The position numbers were made by a program, and so were the translations under genes. Positions 25,390 to 34,584 of a stretch of 64,000 nucleotides of DNA are shown here, piece by piece (within the stretch, counting starts at the first letter, position 1; the number at the start of each line of letters is the position of its first letter). Where the stretch lies: NCBI RefSeq assembly GCF_030035605.1, contig NZ_CP106736.1:1674001-1738000 (forward strand), written 5' to 3'. The DNA is from Silvimonas soli (GTDB taxonomy: Bacteria > Pseudomonadota > Gammaproteobacteria > Burkholderiales > Chitinibacteraceae). Under the pieces are notes generated by a model. The model searched no databases. It had not been told where the DNA came from and was given only the letters and a program-made list of their open reading frames with translations.

Positions 25390-27297
25390 TCAGGGGGCGT
25401 CGATGGTCGCCGCATCTACGTTTTTGCCCGGAATCGGCGCCAGCCGCGTGTGGAAAGATTCGGACTCGCCAAACGATGCCCCGTACAACTGGGCGTTGGC
25501 CATCACCTTCTTTACGTAGTCGCGGGTTTCTTCAAACGGAATCGTTTCAATATAGACAATCGGGTCCAGCTGCCGCGTGTCATCCTGCCACGCTTTCGCC
25601 CGCCCTGGCCCGGCGTTGTAACCCGCAGTGGCCAGAATGGCCTGACCACCGAGGCGGTCCAGAATATAGCGCAGATAAAACGCGCCATATGCCACATTGG
25701 TGTCCGGATCAGTCAGGCTGCTGATATCCAGTTTTTTCTGGCCGTTTTTCTTGCCCACCCACTGCGCAGTGGAAGGCATCAATTGCATCAAACCGCTGGC
25801 CCCTGCGCCCGAGCGGATGTCCGCCACAAAGCGGCTTTCCTGCCGAATCAAGCCGTATACCCAGGCCGGATCAAGATTCTGCGCCCGCGCTTCGCGTTCG
25901 ATCTGCTCGCGATAAGGCGTCGGGAAACGCATCACCAGACCCGATAGCGGTTTGGCGCGTTCAGCCGAATAGATCGAGCGATCATAAATTTTGTTGCGTG
26001 CGGCCAAGGTAGAAGCGGCGACCAGTTCTTGCGGGCTCAGATCACGCATGGCCCAGTTCCACTCGCGATTGCCCTCAACCCGCCAGTTCTGGCCGAACAG
26101 CGCCAGGGCTCGCACCACGCCCGGCTTGGCGCCTACGGTTTTGATTTCAGTGTCCGTCGGCAAATAGGGCGATGGCGTGGCTTCCAGCGCCGGACCGGCT
26201 TCTTCACGGGCGAGCAAGGCATAGAAATCATCGCCGTCAGACAATTTCAGCAGGATGGGTGCGGCCTCCTGCGCCCGATTGGCACGTTTGAGAGCCTGCG
26301 CATACCAGTAACGCCAAGCGTTTTCGGCGGCTTGATCTGCCGGCATGGCGGCAATGCGATCGAGCACGGCGGTCATGTCACCCACGCGCAAAGCGGCGCG
26401 CACGGACCATGCCCGACCATCGGCATCCAGGCCATCCAGTCCGCCACGGCTAAACCAGCCGCTGGCTTCTGGATGCTGTTTTTTGGCAGCGATTTCGGCA
26501 ATTTGCTGCCAGCCATACCGGCGATCTGCTTCGGGCAGTTTTTCTCTGAGGCTATCCAGCGCTTGTGCTGCGGCATCCGGGTCGGTGCGGGCGATGCGCT
26601 GAACTGCAAACAGCGCCACTTCGCGACCTGCGCGGTGGCTGTAATCCAGCTTGCCCAAGGCTTTTTGCGGTTGCGAATTGGCCTGCCCCAACACGCGCCC
26701 GGTCAATTCGGACGGAAACCCGACTCGCGGCGCCAGCTGGGTGGCAAAGTCGTTGCGCCCAGCCGACAAAGCCATACGGATGCGTAGCCAGGCATCTTCT
26801 TGCGTTAGCTGCCCGGCAGAAAACAGACTCTCGAAGATGGGGCCACAACTTTCCGGCTGACCTTTATCGGCAAACCAGAAGCCGCGCAATTTGCTCAAAT
26901 CTGCGCTGCCGGTAGCCGCGATACGGGCTTGGGCATTCAGGCACTGCAAATCAAGCGACGGTGAATCCAGCTTGGGAAACTCGACCACGTAATGCGCCCA
27001 GTCCTGGCGCCGACCCAATTCTTTTAGCCAATCCTGACGCAGCCGTTCGGCCAGCGGCGTGCCGTCAAACCGGGCAAAAAAAGCGTCCACGTCTTCTTGT
27101 GCCACGGTATTCAGTTGGGTACTGAGCAAGTAATAACGCGGGTACATCTCCAGCGGGTCGTTCTGCGCGTTGTCAGCCATGCGACTGAGCGCCGGAATAT
27201 CGCGACTGCGGGCGGCTTCACGCAGCGCGGAGAGATCAATCTGGGCATGGGCGCCGATGCTGGCAACCAACAGGCAAAGGAATACGGGAAGTTTCAT
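25390..27297 (-). CDS. Soluble lytic murein transglycosylase (Slt70 type)
   Basis: This 635-residue periplasmic enzyme cleaves peptidoglycan glycan strands with 1,6-anhydro product formation. It has a signal peptide (cleavage near GAHAQ), a long alpha-helical superhelix, and a C-terminal family-1 SLT domain with the catalytic glutamate in GLIRQESRFV, then GASGLMQLMPSTA and ATAGYNAGPGRAKAW. The order matches Slt70. It is probably cotranscribed with the NDUFA9-like gene. Confidence 0.95.
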   Translation of the reverse strand: MKLPVFLCLLVASIGAHAQIDLSALREAARSRDIPALSRMADNAQNDPLEMYPRYYLLSTQLNTVAQEDVDAFFARFDGTPLAERLRQDWLKELGRRQDWAHYVVEFPKLDSPSLDLQCLNAQARIAATGSADLSKLRGFWFADKGQPESCGPIFESLFSAGQLTQEDAWLRIRMALSAGRNDFATQLAPRVGFPSELTGRVLGQANSQPQKALGKLDYSHRAGREVALFAVQRIARTDPDAAAQALDSLREKLPEADRRYGWQQIAEIAAKKQHPEASGWFSRGGLDGLDADGRAWSVRAALRVGDMTAVLDRIAAMPADQAAENAWRYWYAQALKRANRAQEAAPILLKLSDGDDFYALLAREEAGPALEATPSPYLPTDTEIKTVGAKPGVVRALALFGQNWRVEGNREWNWAMRDLSPQELVAASTLAARNKIYDRSIYSAERAKPLSGLVMRFPTPYREQIEREARAQNLDPAWVYGLIRQESRFVADIRSGAGASGLMQLMPSTAQWVGKKNGQKKLDISSLTDPDTNVAYGAFYLRYILDRLGGQAILATAGYNAGPGRAKAWQDDTRQLDPIVYIETIPFEETRDYVKKVMANAQLYGASFGESESFHTRLAPIPGKNVDAATIDAP

Positions 27298-27510
27298 GAA
27301 ACCGGCGACTCAACGGAATGGGATGGCGCGAAAGTGCAGATTTGAATACAGCACTGGCTTTGCCGAAGCATAGGGCATGCCCCGCACCGTGTCACAGGTC
27401 ATTTTTGTGTCAGCAAGTACGAGGTTCAGGCTAGACAAACCACTCGATCACACGTTCCCCATCCTGAACGACACACCATTCCATTCTTGTAAGTGCCGTC
27501 CTGCAAATTG

Positions 27511-28626
27511 CTACTGCAGTAGTGCACGCACCGCGAGGTTGATCCCGGCACCACCAGCAATCAGCCAGACAAACAGCGTCGTCGCCAGTAACAGTGGTTT
27601 TACCCCCGCCGCCCGGATGGCGGTGATGCGGGTATCCAGCCCCAGAGCGGCCATGGCCATGGCCAGCAAAACGGTATCCAGTTGCAGCAAAGCGTTGACC
27701 ATCGGCTTGGGCACCCAGCCCAGCGAATGCACGCCCGCCATGACAATGAAGATCAGTGCGAACCACGGAATGGTAATGCCGCCGCTGGCTTTCTCTTCAC
27801 CCGCTTGCGGAGCCCGCGCCACCCACCAGGAAACAAAGACCAGGAACGGAGCCAGCATCATGACCCGGATCATTTTGGCAATCACGGCCGTGTCCGCCGT
27901 GGCCGGACTGACCTGGCTGGCTGCCGCCACAACTTGCGCCACTTCATGGATGGTCGAGCCGGTATAGATACCAAATGCCTGCGGCGTAGCCAGCAAACCC
28001 AGGTGCTGGGCCAGCGGGTAAAGCGCCGGATACAGAAACATGGCCGCAGTACCAAACACCACCACGGTCGAAACGGCGATGGTGACAGTCGAAGGTTTGG
28101 CCCGCAGCACAGGTTCAGTCGCCAGCACGGCGGCGGCACCACAGATCGCGCTACCGGAGCCGATCAACAGCGCGGTTTGCCGATCCAGCCCAAAAATCCG
28201 CGTACCAGCCTGATAAGCCAGCACCAGCGTACTGGAGAGCACCAAGCCGTCGATCAGCACAGCGGAAATACCGACCGCGCCAATTTGCTGAAATGTCAGA
28301 CGAAAGCCATACAGAATGATCCCCAGCCGCAGCAGTTTTTGCTTGGAAAATTTCACCCCCGGCCCGCAACGCTCACCCATGGCGGGATAAAACGTATTGC
28401 CCAGCACCATGCCACCGACGATGGCTAGTGTGAGTGCGGACAAGCCGGTGGATTGCATTGCTGGCAGGCCAGCCAACCAGCTGGCCACCGCAGCGAATAG
28501 CAACGTCAGCAACAACCCGGGCGCATGCTGTAACAGCGCCATGCCCCAGTTGGCGTAAAAAAGACTCGCATCGGCCAACGCATGCTGGTTAAGTGCTGGA
28601 TTAGCTGTTTTGCTAAGGGAATCCAC
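27511..28626 (-). CDS. yeiH: YeiH family (UPF0324) putative sulfate/sulfite exporter
   Basis: This 371-residue membrane protein has about ten helices and the family segments LAIVGGMVLGNTFYP, LGIILYGFRLTFQQIG, GSGSAICGAAAVLATEP and GSTIHEVAQVVAAA. The family is annotated as putative sulfate exporters; the substrate is not proven. It is divergent from a YeiE-like LysR regulator, with a perfect palindrome between them, the standard arrangement for local regulation. No terminator is visible downstream. Confidence 0.9.
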   Translation of the reverse strand: MDSLSKTANPALNQHALADASLFYANWGMALLQHAPGLLLTLLFAAVASWLAGLPAMQSTGLSALTLAIVGGMVLGNTFYPAMGERCGPGVKFSKQKLLRLGIILYGFRLTFQQIGAVGISAVLIDGLVLSSTLVLAYQAGTRIFGLDRQTALLIGSGSAICGAAAVLATEPVLRAKPSTVTIAVSTVVVFGTAAMFLYPALYPLAQHLGLLATPQAFGIYTGSTIHEVAQVVAAASQVSPATADTAVIAKMIRVMMLAPFLVFVSWWVARAPQAGEEKASGGITIPWFALIFIVMAGVHSLGWVPKPMVNALLQLDTVLLAMAMAALGLDTRITAIRAAGVKPLLLATTLFVWLIAGGAGINLAVRALLQ

Positions 28627-28671
28627 GGTTTGCCACCTGGCTACAGAAAAGACAAACCCATGTTATTCAGT

Positions 28672-28693
28672 TTGGTTATATATTAATAACCAA
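28672..28693. promoter_or_regulatory. Perfect palindrome, probable LysR operator
   Basis: TTGGTTAT and ATAACCAA are exact reverse complements around a 6-base AT spacer, in the 97-base gap between yeiH and the divergent LysR gene. Placement and symmetry suit a LysR-type binding site controlling both promoters. Confidence 0.7.
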
Positions 28694-28723
28694 TAGTTTC
28701 ATTGAGACTGATCGGAAAAATCG

Positions 28724-29638
28724 ATGATCAAACTGACCTTGCGTGAACTGGAAATTTTCCTGGCTACCGCGCGCGCTGGCGGGGTCACCGTTGCAGCGGA
28801 GCAGGTAGGGTTGTCGCAGTCCGCAGCCAGCAGCGCCTTGGGCGAACTGGAACGCCGCCTTGGCGTGCAATTGTTTGATCGGGTCGGCCGCAGGGTAGAG
28901 CTTAACGAACACGGACGCTGGTTGTTGCCCCAAGCCGAAGCCTTGCTCGCACAGGCCCGCGTGATTGAAGAACGATTTCGCACCGATGCGCCGGCACGAT
29001 TGCGTCTATATGCCAGTTCCACCATCGGCAACCGCGTATTGCCAGAATTGGTCGCCCGTTTCTTGCAACAGGCACCGGACAACCGCATTGAGCTGGCCAT
29101 TGGCAACACTGCCGATGCCGTGCAGGCCGTGGCGGAATATCGTGCAGACCTCGGGCTGATCGAGGGAATCAGCGATGACGGGCGTATCACAGTGGAACCG
29201 TGGTTACGCGATGAACTGGTCGTAGTGGCGCCACCGGACCATACCTGGGCCGGTCAATCCGTGTCGCCCACCCAGCTGGCCACGGCGCGCTGGTTATTGC
29301 GCGAACCGGGATCAGGCACGCGTGAGGTATTAAGCGGGGCATTATTACCGCTGGCGGGCAGTCTGGAGGTGGCGCTGGAATTAGGCACCAGTGAAGCCAT
29401 CAAGGGCGCAGTGCGCGCAGGATTGGGCCTGGCTTGTTTGTCACACCGGACTGTTTCAGGCGAATTGGCTCGCGGCGAGCTGATTGCGCTGGCCACGCCA
29501 GAGCTGGATTTAACCCGCCATTTTTATCTGATCCGCGCCCGCGATAAAATCCCCACGCAAGGCATGCAGCGCTTTCACGCCTGGTGCATGGCGCTACTTG
29601 CCGAGGAATCTCCTGGTACAGCGAGCGCGGCAAAATAG
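28724..29638 (+). CDS. LysR family regulator (YeiE-like)
   Basis: This 304-residue regulator has the N-terminal winged helix-turn-helix (LTLRELEIFLATARAGGVT and AAEQVGLSQSAASSALGELE) and a periplasmic-binding-protein-like effector domain. It is divergent from yeiH, and YeiE-type regulators control such exporters, including in sulfite response. The effector cannot be read from sequence. About 72 bases separate it from glyQ. Confidence 0.9.
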   Translation: MIKLTLRELEIFLATARAGGVTVAAEQVGLSQSAASSALGELERRLGVQLFDRVGRRVELNEHGRWLLPQAEALLAQARVIEERFRTDAPARLRLYASSTIGNRVLPELVARFLQQAPDNRIELAIGNTADAVQAVAEYRADLGLIEGISDDGRITVEPWLRDELVVVAPPDHTWAGQSVSPTQLATARWLLREPGSGTREVLSGALLPLAGSLEVALELGTSEAIKGAVRAGLGLACLSHRTVSGELARGELIALATPELDLTRHFYLIRARDKIPTQGMQRFHAWCMALLAEESPGTASAAK

Positions 29639-29710
29639 CCGAAAACCGCCAAATACAAGTAGAATCAGCGGGTTTAGAGTCACCACGCCCACCGGGCCGA
29701 GAACTACGCA

Positions 29711-30604
29711 ATGCTGACCTTTCAGGAAATACTGCTTACGCTGCAAAGCTATTGGGCCCGCCAGGGCTGCGCGCTATTGCAGCCTTACGATATGGAAATG
29801 GGTGCCGGTACTTCGCATACCGCCACGTTCTTGCGCTCCATCGGCCCAGAGCCGTGGAATGCCGCGTACGTGCAACCCTCGCGTCGCCCCAAAGACGGCC
29901 GCTATGGCGAGAACCCCAACCGCCTGCAGCACTACTATCAGTTCCAGGTGGTGCTCAAGCCTTCGCCAGACAACATCCAGGACTTGTACCTGGGTTCGCT
30001 GCGCGAACTGGGCGTTGACCCGACCATACATGACATCCGTTTTGTAGAAGACGACTGGGAAAACCCGACACTGGGCGCCTGGGGCATGGGCTGGGAAGTC
30101 TGGCTGAACGGCATGGAAGTCACCCAGTTCACCTACTTCCAGCAAGTGGGCGGTCTGGATTGCAAGCCGGTGTTGGGCGAAATTACCTATGGCACCGAGC
30201 GTCTTGCGATGTACCTGCAAGGTGTAGAAAACGTCTATGACCTGATCTGGACGCGTTATCCCGATGGTCAGGAAGTCACCTATGGCGACATCTATCACCA
30301 GAATGAAGTGGAGCAATCCACTTACAACTTTGAATACTCCAACGTTGAATTGTTGTTGAGTCTGTTCAACAGTTTTGAAGGTGAAGCCCGCACCCTGCTG
30401 GAAGCCGGTTTGCCGCTGCCAGGCTACGAGATGATCCTGAAAGCCGCGCACACCTTCAACCTGCTGGATGCACGCGGCGCGATTTCGGTGACCGAACGCG
30501 CAGCCTACATCGGCCGTATCCGCACGCTGGCGCGCATGGTGGCGCAAGCCTATTACGACTCGCGCGAAGCACTGGGTTTCCCCATGTGCAAAACGCCGGT
30601 CTGA
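29711..30604 (+). CDS. glyQ: Glycyl-tRNA synthetase alpha subunit
   Basis: GlyQ holds the class II catalytic site for glycine activation in the alpha2beta2 enzyme. The 297-residue product starts MLTFQEILLTLQSYWARQGC and contains QPYDMEMGAGTSHTATFLRS and the QPSRRPKDGRYGENPNR segment, all diagnostic. A TAGAAT hexamer about 46 bases upstream may be its -10 element. The usual partner glyS follows, but a small lipoprotein gene lies between them. Confidence 0.97.
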   Translation: MLTFQEILLTLQSYWARQGCALLQPYDMEMGAGTSHTATFLRSIGPEPWNAAYVQPSRRPKDGRYGENPNRLQHYYQFQVVLKPSPDNIQDLYLGSLRELGVDPTIHDIRFVEDDWENPTLGAWGMGWEVWLNGMEVTQFTYFQQVGGLDCKPVLGEITYGTERLAMYLQGVENVYDLIWTRYPDGQEVTYGDIYHQNEVEQSTYNFEYSNVELLLSLFNSFEGEARTLLEAGLPLPGYEMILKAAHTFNLLDARGAISVTERAAYIGRIRTLARMVAQAYYDSREALGFPMCKTPV

Positions 30605-30615
30605 GGCCGACGCCG

Positions 30616-31113
30616 ATGAGCGCCATGCGTCGTCTTGTCTTTGCCATATCTCTGCTGGTCATGCTGGCGGCGTGTGGCAAGTTTGACGACGGCACCACTG
30701 CTCCGCAACCCGTGCCCACGCACGGGGATTGGCGCTCCTATGGCGAAATGGAAGACTTTGAAGTGCTGGCCGATATCAAATCGATCTCGCACAACGAGCG
30801 CGACGCCGATTCGCAATACACCTATGTGTGGATGCTCCAGCACTTCAAACAAACCCAGGTCGATGGCACGTCCAAAGGCGAGTACCGCAAAAAGTACATG
30901 CGCCAGGCCATACACTGCCCGAGCGGGCGCATGGCCGGTATTGCCGTTGAATTGCGTACCGAAGACGATGAAATCGTCGCCCGGTATGACGTCCCCGGTT
31001 ATCAGTGGGAGTTTGAAACTCCCGCTCCCGATACTTATGGTTCGGACTTCGTGCGTCAGGTCTGCCTGATCGAGAAGCACCAGGACCAACAAGCTGAAAA
31101 ATCGAACGAGTAA
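30616..31113 (+). CDS. Small lipoprotein between glyQ and glyS, surface-adhesin-E-like
   Basis: This 165-residue protein has a lipobox VMLAAC (about residues 16-21) and a soluble domain with ADIKSISHNE, VWMLQHFKQ and a late cysteine in RQVCLIEK. The pattern recalls surface-adhesin protein E-like domains, but the match is weak and I treat it as tentative. It starts 11 bases after glyQ and ends 6 bases before glyS, so it must share their transcript. A link to translation is not apparent. Confidence 0.7.
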   Translation: MSAMRRLVFAISLLVMLAACGKFDDGTTAPQPVPTHGDWRSYGEMEDFEVLADIKSISHNERDADSQYTYVWMLQHFKQTQVDGTSKGEYRKKYMRQAIHCPSGRMAGIAVELRTEDDEIVARYDVPGYQWEFETPAPDTYGSDFVRQVCLIEKHQDQQAEKSNE

Positions 31114-31119
31114 ATCACG

Positions 31120-33180
31120 ATGTCGCAAACCCTGCTGATCGAACTTTTCACCGAAGAACTGCCGCCTAAGGCACTCCCGCGCCTGGGCGCTTCGTTCGCG
31201 CAAACGCTGTTTGACGAACTGAGCAAACTGGGCTTCGTGGACAAAGACGTGGAGTTCCACCCTTTCGCCAGCCCGCGCCGTCTGGCGGTATCGATCCCCA
31301 ACGTGCTGGCAGTGCAACCGGAACAGCAAATCGAAAAGAAAGGCCCAGCCGTTGCTGCGGGCTTCAAGGATGGTCAGCCTACGCCAGCGCTGGCCGGCTT
31401 TGCCCGTTCTTGCGGCGTAACGCCCGAGCAACTGGAAAAAACCCACGACGGCAAGCAGGATATTTTTGTTTTCCGCGCCACCAAGCCGGGCGAGCCATTG
31501 TCTGGTGTGCTGTCTGGTCTGGTCGAACTGGCGCTCAAAAAACTGCCCGCGCCCAAAATGATGCGTTGGGGCAATCGCGATGGTCAGTTTATCCGCCCGA
31601 TTCATGGCCTGATCGCCCTGCACGGTAACGATGTGATCCCGGCTAAAGCGTTGCATCTGGATGCAGGCCGGGTGACGCGTGGACATCGTTTCTTGTCGAC
31701 AGGCGAAATCAGCCTGAGCAGTGCCGACGGTTACGCCAGAACCCTGTACGAAAACGGCAAAGTGGTCGCCAGTTTTGCCGCACGCCGCCATTTGATCGAA
31801 GATCGTCTGACCAGCGCCGCGCACGCCATTGATGCCACCATCGCCCCGTCCGACGGTTTGCTCGACGAAGTCACCGCGCTGGTTGAATGGCCTGTTGTCT
31901 ACACCGGAGAATTCAGTGCGGACTTCCTGAAAGTACCGCAGGAATGCCTGATTCTGTCGATGCAGCAACATCAGAAATACTTCCCGCTGCTCGACGCCAA
32001 CGGCAAGCTGCTGCCGAAATTCCTGGTGGTATCCAACCTCGAAACCGCCGACCCATCCAACATCATCCACGGCAACGAGCGCGTGTTGCGCGCACGGCTG
32101 TCTGATGCGCAGTTCTTCTTCCAGCAAGACCAGAAAATCAAGCTGGAAGGCCGCGTGGGCAAGCTGCATCAAGTGGTTTACCACAACAAGATTGGTAGCC
32201 AGTTTGAGCGCGTGGAACGCCTGACCAAGCTGGCCGGTGAAATCGCCGCCGCTTTGGGTGCAGACCGCAAACTGGCCGAACGGGCCGCCTACCTGGCCAA
32301 GGCCGATCTGGTATCCGATATGGTCGGCGAGTTCCCGGAACTGCAAGGCATCATGGGCATGTACTACGCCCGCATCGACGGCGAAGACGAACAAGTCGCG
32401 CGCGCTATCGAAGGCCACTACCACCCCCGTTTTGCCGGCGACACGCTGCCGGAAGGCCCGATTGCCCTGGCCGCCGCGCTGGCCGACAAACTCGAATCCA
32501 TCGTCGGGATCTATGGCATTGGTTTGATCCCGACCGGCGACAAAGACCCGTTCGGCCTGCGCCGCGCCGCCTTGGGCGTGCTGCGCATGTTGCTGACCTT
32601 GCCGCTGAATCTGAAAGCGTTGCTGGTCAGTACTGCGGCCACCTTCCCGGCGGGCGTGGTTAGCGCCAATGTGCCTGATGGCGTGTTTGATTTCATGCAG
32701 GAACGCCTGAAGAACTATCTGGCGGCCGATTACCCGGCGGCCGATATCGAAGCCGTGCTGGCGTTCAAACCGGCCCGCCTTGACGACATCCAGAAACGCC
32801 TGGCGGCAGTGGCCGAGTTCAAAGCGCTGCCAGAAGCCGCTGCATTGGCAGCAGCCAACAAGCGTATCCGCAATATCCTGAAAAAAGTGGAAGGCGAGAT
32901 TCCGGCATTGAATCCGGCCTTGTTTGCCGAGCCCGCAGAAAGCGCTTTGCATGCCGCCGCCCAAACCATTACCGGCCCGGTCAACAATGCACTGGCGGCG
33001 CAAGACTTTACCGGTGCGCTCAAGCAATTGGCCGCGCTCAAAGCGCCGGTCGATGCGTTCTTTGATGGCGTTATGGTCATGGCAGAAGATGCCGCTGTGC
33101 GTGGTAACCGACTGGCACTGCTGGCGGGTCTGGCTGAGTTGATGAACCGTGTGGCAGAGCTGTCGCTGCTGGCCGAATAA
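31120..33180 (+). CDS. glyS: Glycyl-tRNA synthetase beta subunit
   Basis: GlyS binds and positions tRNA-Gly for the tetrameric synthetase. The 686-residue product begins MSQTLLIELFTEELPPKALP and has VEFHPFASPRRLAV, PIHGLIALHGNDV, LSMQQHQKYFPLLD, an HD-like domain around AAYLAKADLVSDMV and EFPELQGIMGMYYA, and a C-terminal DALR anticodon region. The length matches the family. It is cotranscribed with glyQ and the intervening lipoprotein. Confidence 0.97.
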   Translation: MSQTLLIELFTEELPPKALPRLGASFAQTLFDELSKLGFVDKDVEFHPFASPRRLAVSIPNVLAVQPEQQIEKKGPAVAAGFKDGQPTPALAGFARSCGVTPEQLEKTHDGKQDIFVFRATKPGEPLSGVLSGLVELALKKLPAPKMMRWGNRDGQFIRPIHGLIALHGNDVIPAKALHLDAGRVTRGHRFLSTGEISLSSADGYARTLYENGKVVASFAARRHLIEDRLTSAAHAIDATIAPSDGLLDEVTALVEWPVVYTGEFSADFLKVPQECLILSMQQHQKYFPLLDANGKLLPKFLVVSNLETADPSNIIHGNERVLRARLSDAQFFFQQDQKIKLEGRVGKLHQVVYHNKIGSQFERVERLTKLAGEIAAALGADRKLAERAAYLAKADLVSDMVGEFPELQGIMGMYYARIDGEDEQVARAIEGHYHPRFAGDTLPEGPIALAAALADKLESIVGIYGIGLIPTGDKDPFGLRRAALGVLRMLLTLPLNLKALLVSTAATFPAGVVSANVPDGVFDFMQERLKNYLAADYPAADIEAVLAFKPARLDDIQKRLAAVAEFKALPEAAALAAANKRIRNILKKVEGEIPALNPALFAEPAESALHAAAQTITGPVNNALAAQDFTGALKQLAALKAPVDAFFDGVMVMAEDAAVRGNRLALLAGLAELMNRVAELSLLAE

Positions 33181-33247
33181 GCTGTGTAATGCGAACCGCG
33201 CTCAGCCAATCCAGCTGGCGCGGCCAACCTGAATGGTCATGGCCCAT

Positions 33248-33793
33248 ATGCAACTTAAACTGCTGATTCTTGATCGTGATGGGGTCATCAATGAAGACGA
33301 CCCCAACTACATCAAATCACCCGCCGAGTGGATTCCCATCCCCGGCAGCCTGGAAGCCATTGGCGAGCTGACACGGGCGGGCTGGTCGCTGGTGGTCGCC
33401 ACCAATCAATCCGGCGTGGCTCGTGGCTATTACAACGTGGAGATGCTTAACCGCATCCACGCCGCCATGTACAAAGCAGTGAACGAGGCCGGTGGGCATA
33501 TCGACGCAGTATTTTTCTGTCCGCACGCACCTGAAGATCAATGCACCTGTCGCAAGCCACTGCCCGGCATGATCCTGGATATCGTACGGCGCTATAACAT
33601 CCAGCCTGCCGAATGCATCATGGTGGGCGACAGTCAGCGCGACCTGGAGTGCATTGCCAACGCAGGCGGCAAAGCCATTCTGGTACGCACCGGCAACGGC
33701 GCCAAGACCGAAGCCGCAGGCAAAATGCCAGCAGGCACACTGGTGTTCAACGATCTCGCCGCCGTGGCGCGGCATCTGCTCACAAGCAACTGA
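33248..33793 (+). CDS. gmhB: D-glycero-beta-D-manno-heptose 1,7-bisphosphate 7-phosphatase
   Basis: GmhB makes heptose 1-phosphate for the LPS inner core. The 181-residue HAD-family protein has LILDRDGVIN at its start, the TNQSGVARGYY motif, and the zinc-binding CPHAPEDQCTCRKPLPGM loop (Cys, His, Cys, Cys). The third ATG (at 33248) is chosen because homologues start just before LKLLILDRDG; ATGs at 33233 and 33239 are also in frame. The next gene is an acyltransferase, fitting an envelope theme. Confidence 0.94.
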   Translation: MQLKLLILDRDGVINEDDPNYIKSPAEWIPIPGSLEAIGELTRAGWSLVVATNQSGVARGYYNVEMLNRIHAAMYKAVNEAGGHIDAVFFCPHAPEDQCTCRKPLPGMILDIVRRYNIQPAECIMVGDSQRDLECIANAGGKAILVRTGNGAKTEAAGKMPAGTLVFNDLAAVARHLLTSN

Positions 33794-33837
33794 TTAATCC
33801 GTTCGCGCACGCGAATCAGCAAGGAAGTACCCAAGTC

Positions 33838-34584
33838 ATGGTGTTGTTGCGCTCTCTCATTTACTGGCTGTTCTTCAGCATCGTTACCCCGCTGTACGCC
33901 CTGCTGTGCTTTCTGATTTTGCCGCTGCCGCCCAGAACCCGCGTCAAGATCATCTCGACCTGGTGCGTGACTCTGCTGTGGTTGCTGGAGCGCATTTGCG
34001 GCCTGAAATACCAGGTAACCGGCCGCGAGAATATCCCGCCAGGCCCGGCAATGATCATGTGCAAACACCAATCCGCTTGGGAAACCTTGGGCTTGCAATT
34101 GGTGTTCCCGCCGATGGTGTTTGTGGTGAAGCGCGAACTGTTCAAGATTCCGTTTTTTGGCTGGGGCTTGCGGGCTGCCGCGCCTATTGCCATTGACCGC
34201 TCTGCCCGCGCCGAAGCCCAACGTTTGTTGATGGAACAAGGCCGTGACCGGGTTGCGGCCGGTTTGTGGATCGCCATTTTCCCGGAAGGCACGCGTATTG
34301 CGCCGGGCCAGCGAGGCAAGTACAAACAAGGCGGCGCCCGACTCGCTAGTAGCCTGGATATCCCGATCGTTCCCGTGGCGGTCAACGCTGGTGAATTCTG
34401 GCCGCGCAACTCGTTCCTCAAATATCCAGGCGTAATCACCATGGCCATTGGCCCGGTTATTGAAACGACCGGACGCACGCCCGACGAACTCATGGCCGCA
34501 GCGGAAACCTGGATCGAAACCGAACAAAGCCGCATCGAAGGTGCCGGCCCATGCTTTCCCGGAAATGAGCAAGCAAAAGCTTGA
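33838..34584 (+). CDS. plsC: 1-acyl-sn-glycerol-3-phosphate acyltransferase
   Basis: This 248-residue membrane-bound PlsC-type enzyme acylates lysophosphatidic acid. It has an N-terminal hydrophobic stretch, the catalytic motif HQSAWE (glutamate where HX4D enzymes have aspartate, a known variant), the IAIFPEGTRIAPGQ motif and VPVAVNAGEFW. The ATG at 33838 has AAGGAAG about 10 bases upstream; the longer frame overlapping gmhB is rejected. It overlaps the next gene by 20 bases. Confidence 0.92.
   Translation: MVLLRSLIYWLFFSIVTPLYALLCFLILPLPPRTRVKIISTWCVTLLWLLERICGLKYQVTGRENIPPGPAMIMCKHQSAWETLGLQLVFPPMVFVVKRELFKIPFFGWGLRAAAPIAIDRSARAEAQRLLMEQGRDRVAAGLWIAIFPEGTRIAPGQRGKYKQGGARLASSLDIPIVPVAVNAGEFWPRNSFLKYPGVITMAIGPVIETTGRTPDELMAAAETWIETEQSRIEGAGPCFPGNEQAKA

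Noticed and set aside
27298..27510. Small gene between the lytic transglycosylase and yeiH
   Set aside because: Available frames are short, lack ribosome binding sites and have shadow-like composition.
30553..33027. 824-residue open frame antisense to glyS
   Set aside because: It is the reverse frame of a strongly coding GC-rich gene; no start site, no domain and no independent signals.
33613..33837. Extended N terminus of the acyltransferase overlapping gmhB
   Set aside because: The extra 75 residues are arginine-rich out-of-frame translation of gmhB; the ATG at 33838 has a good AAGGAAG.
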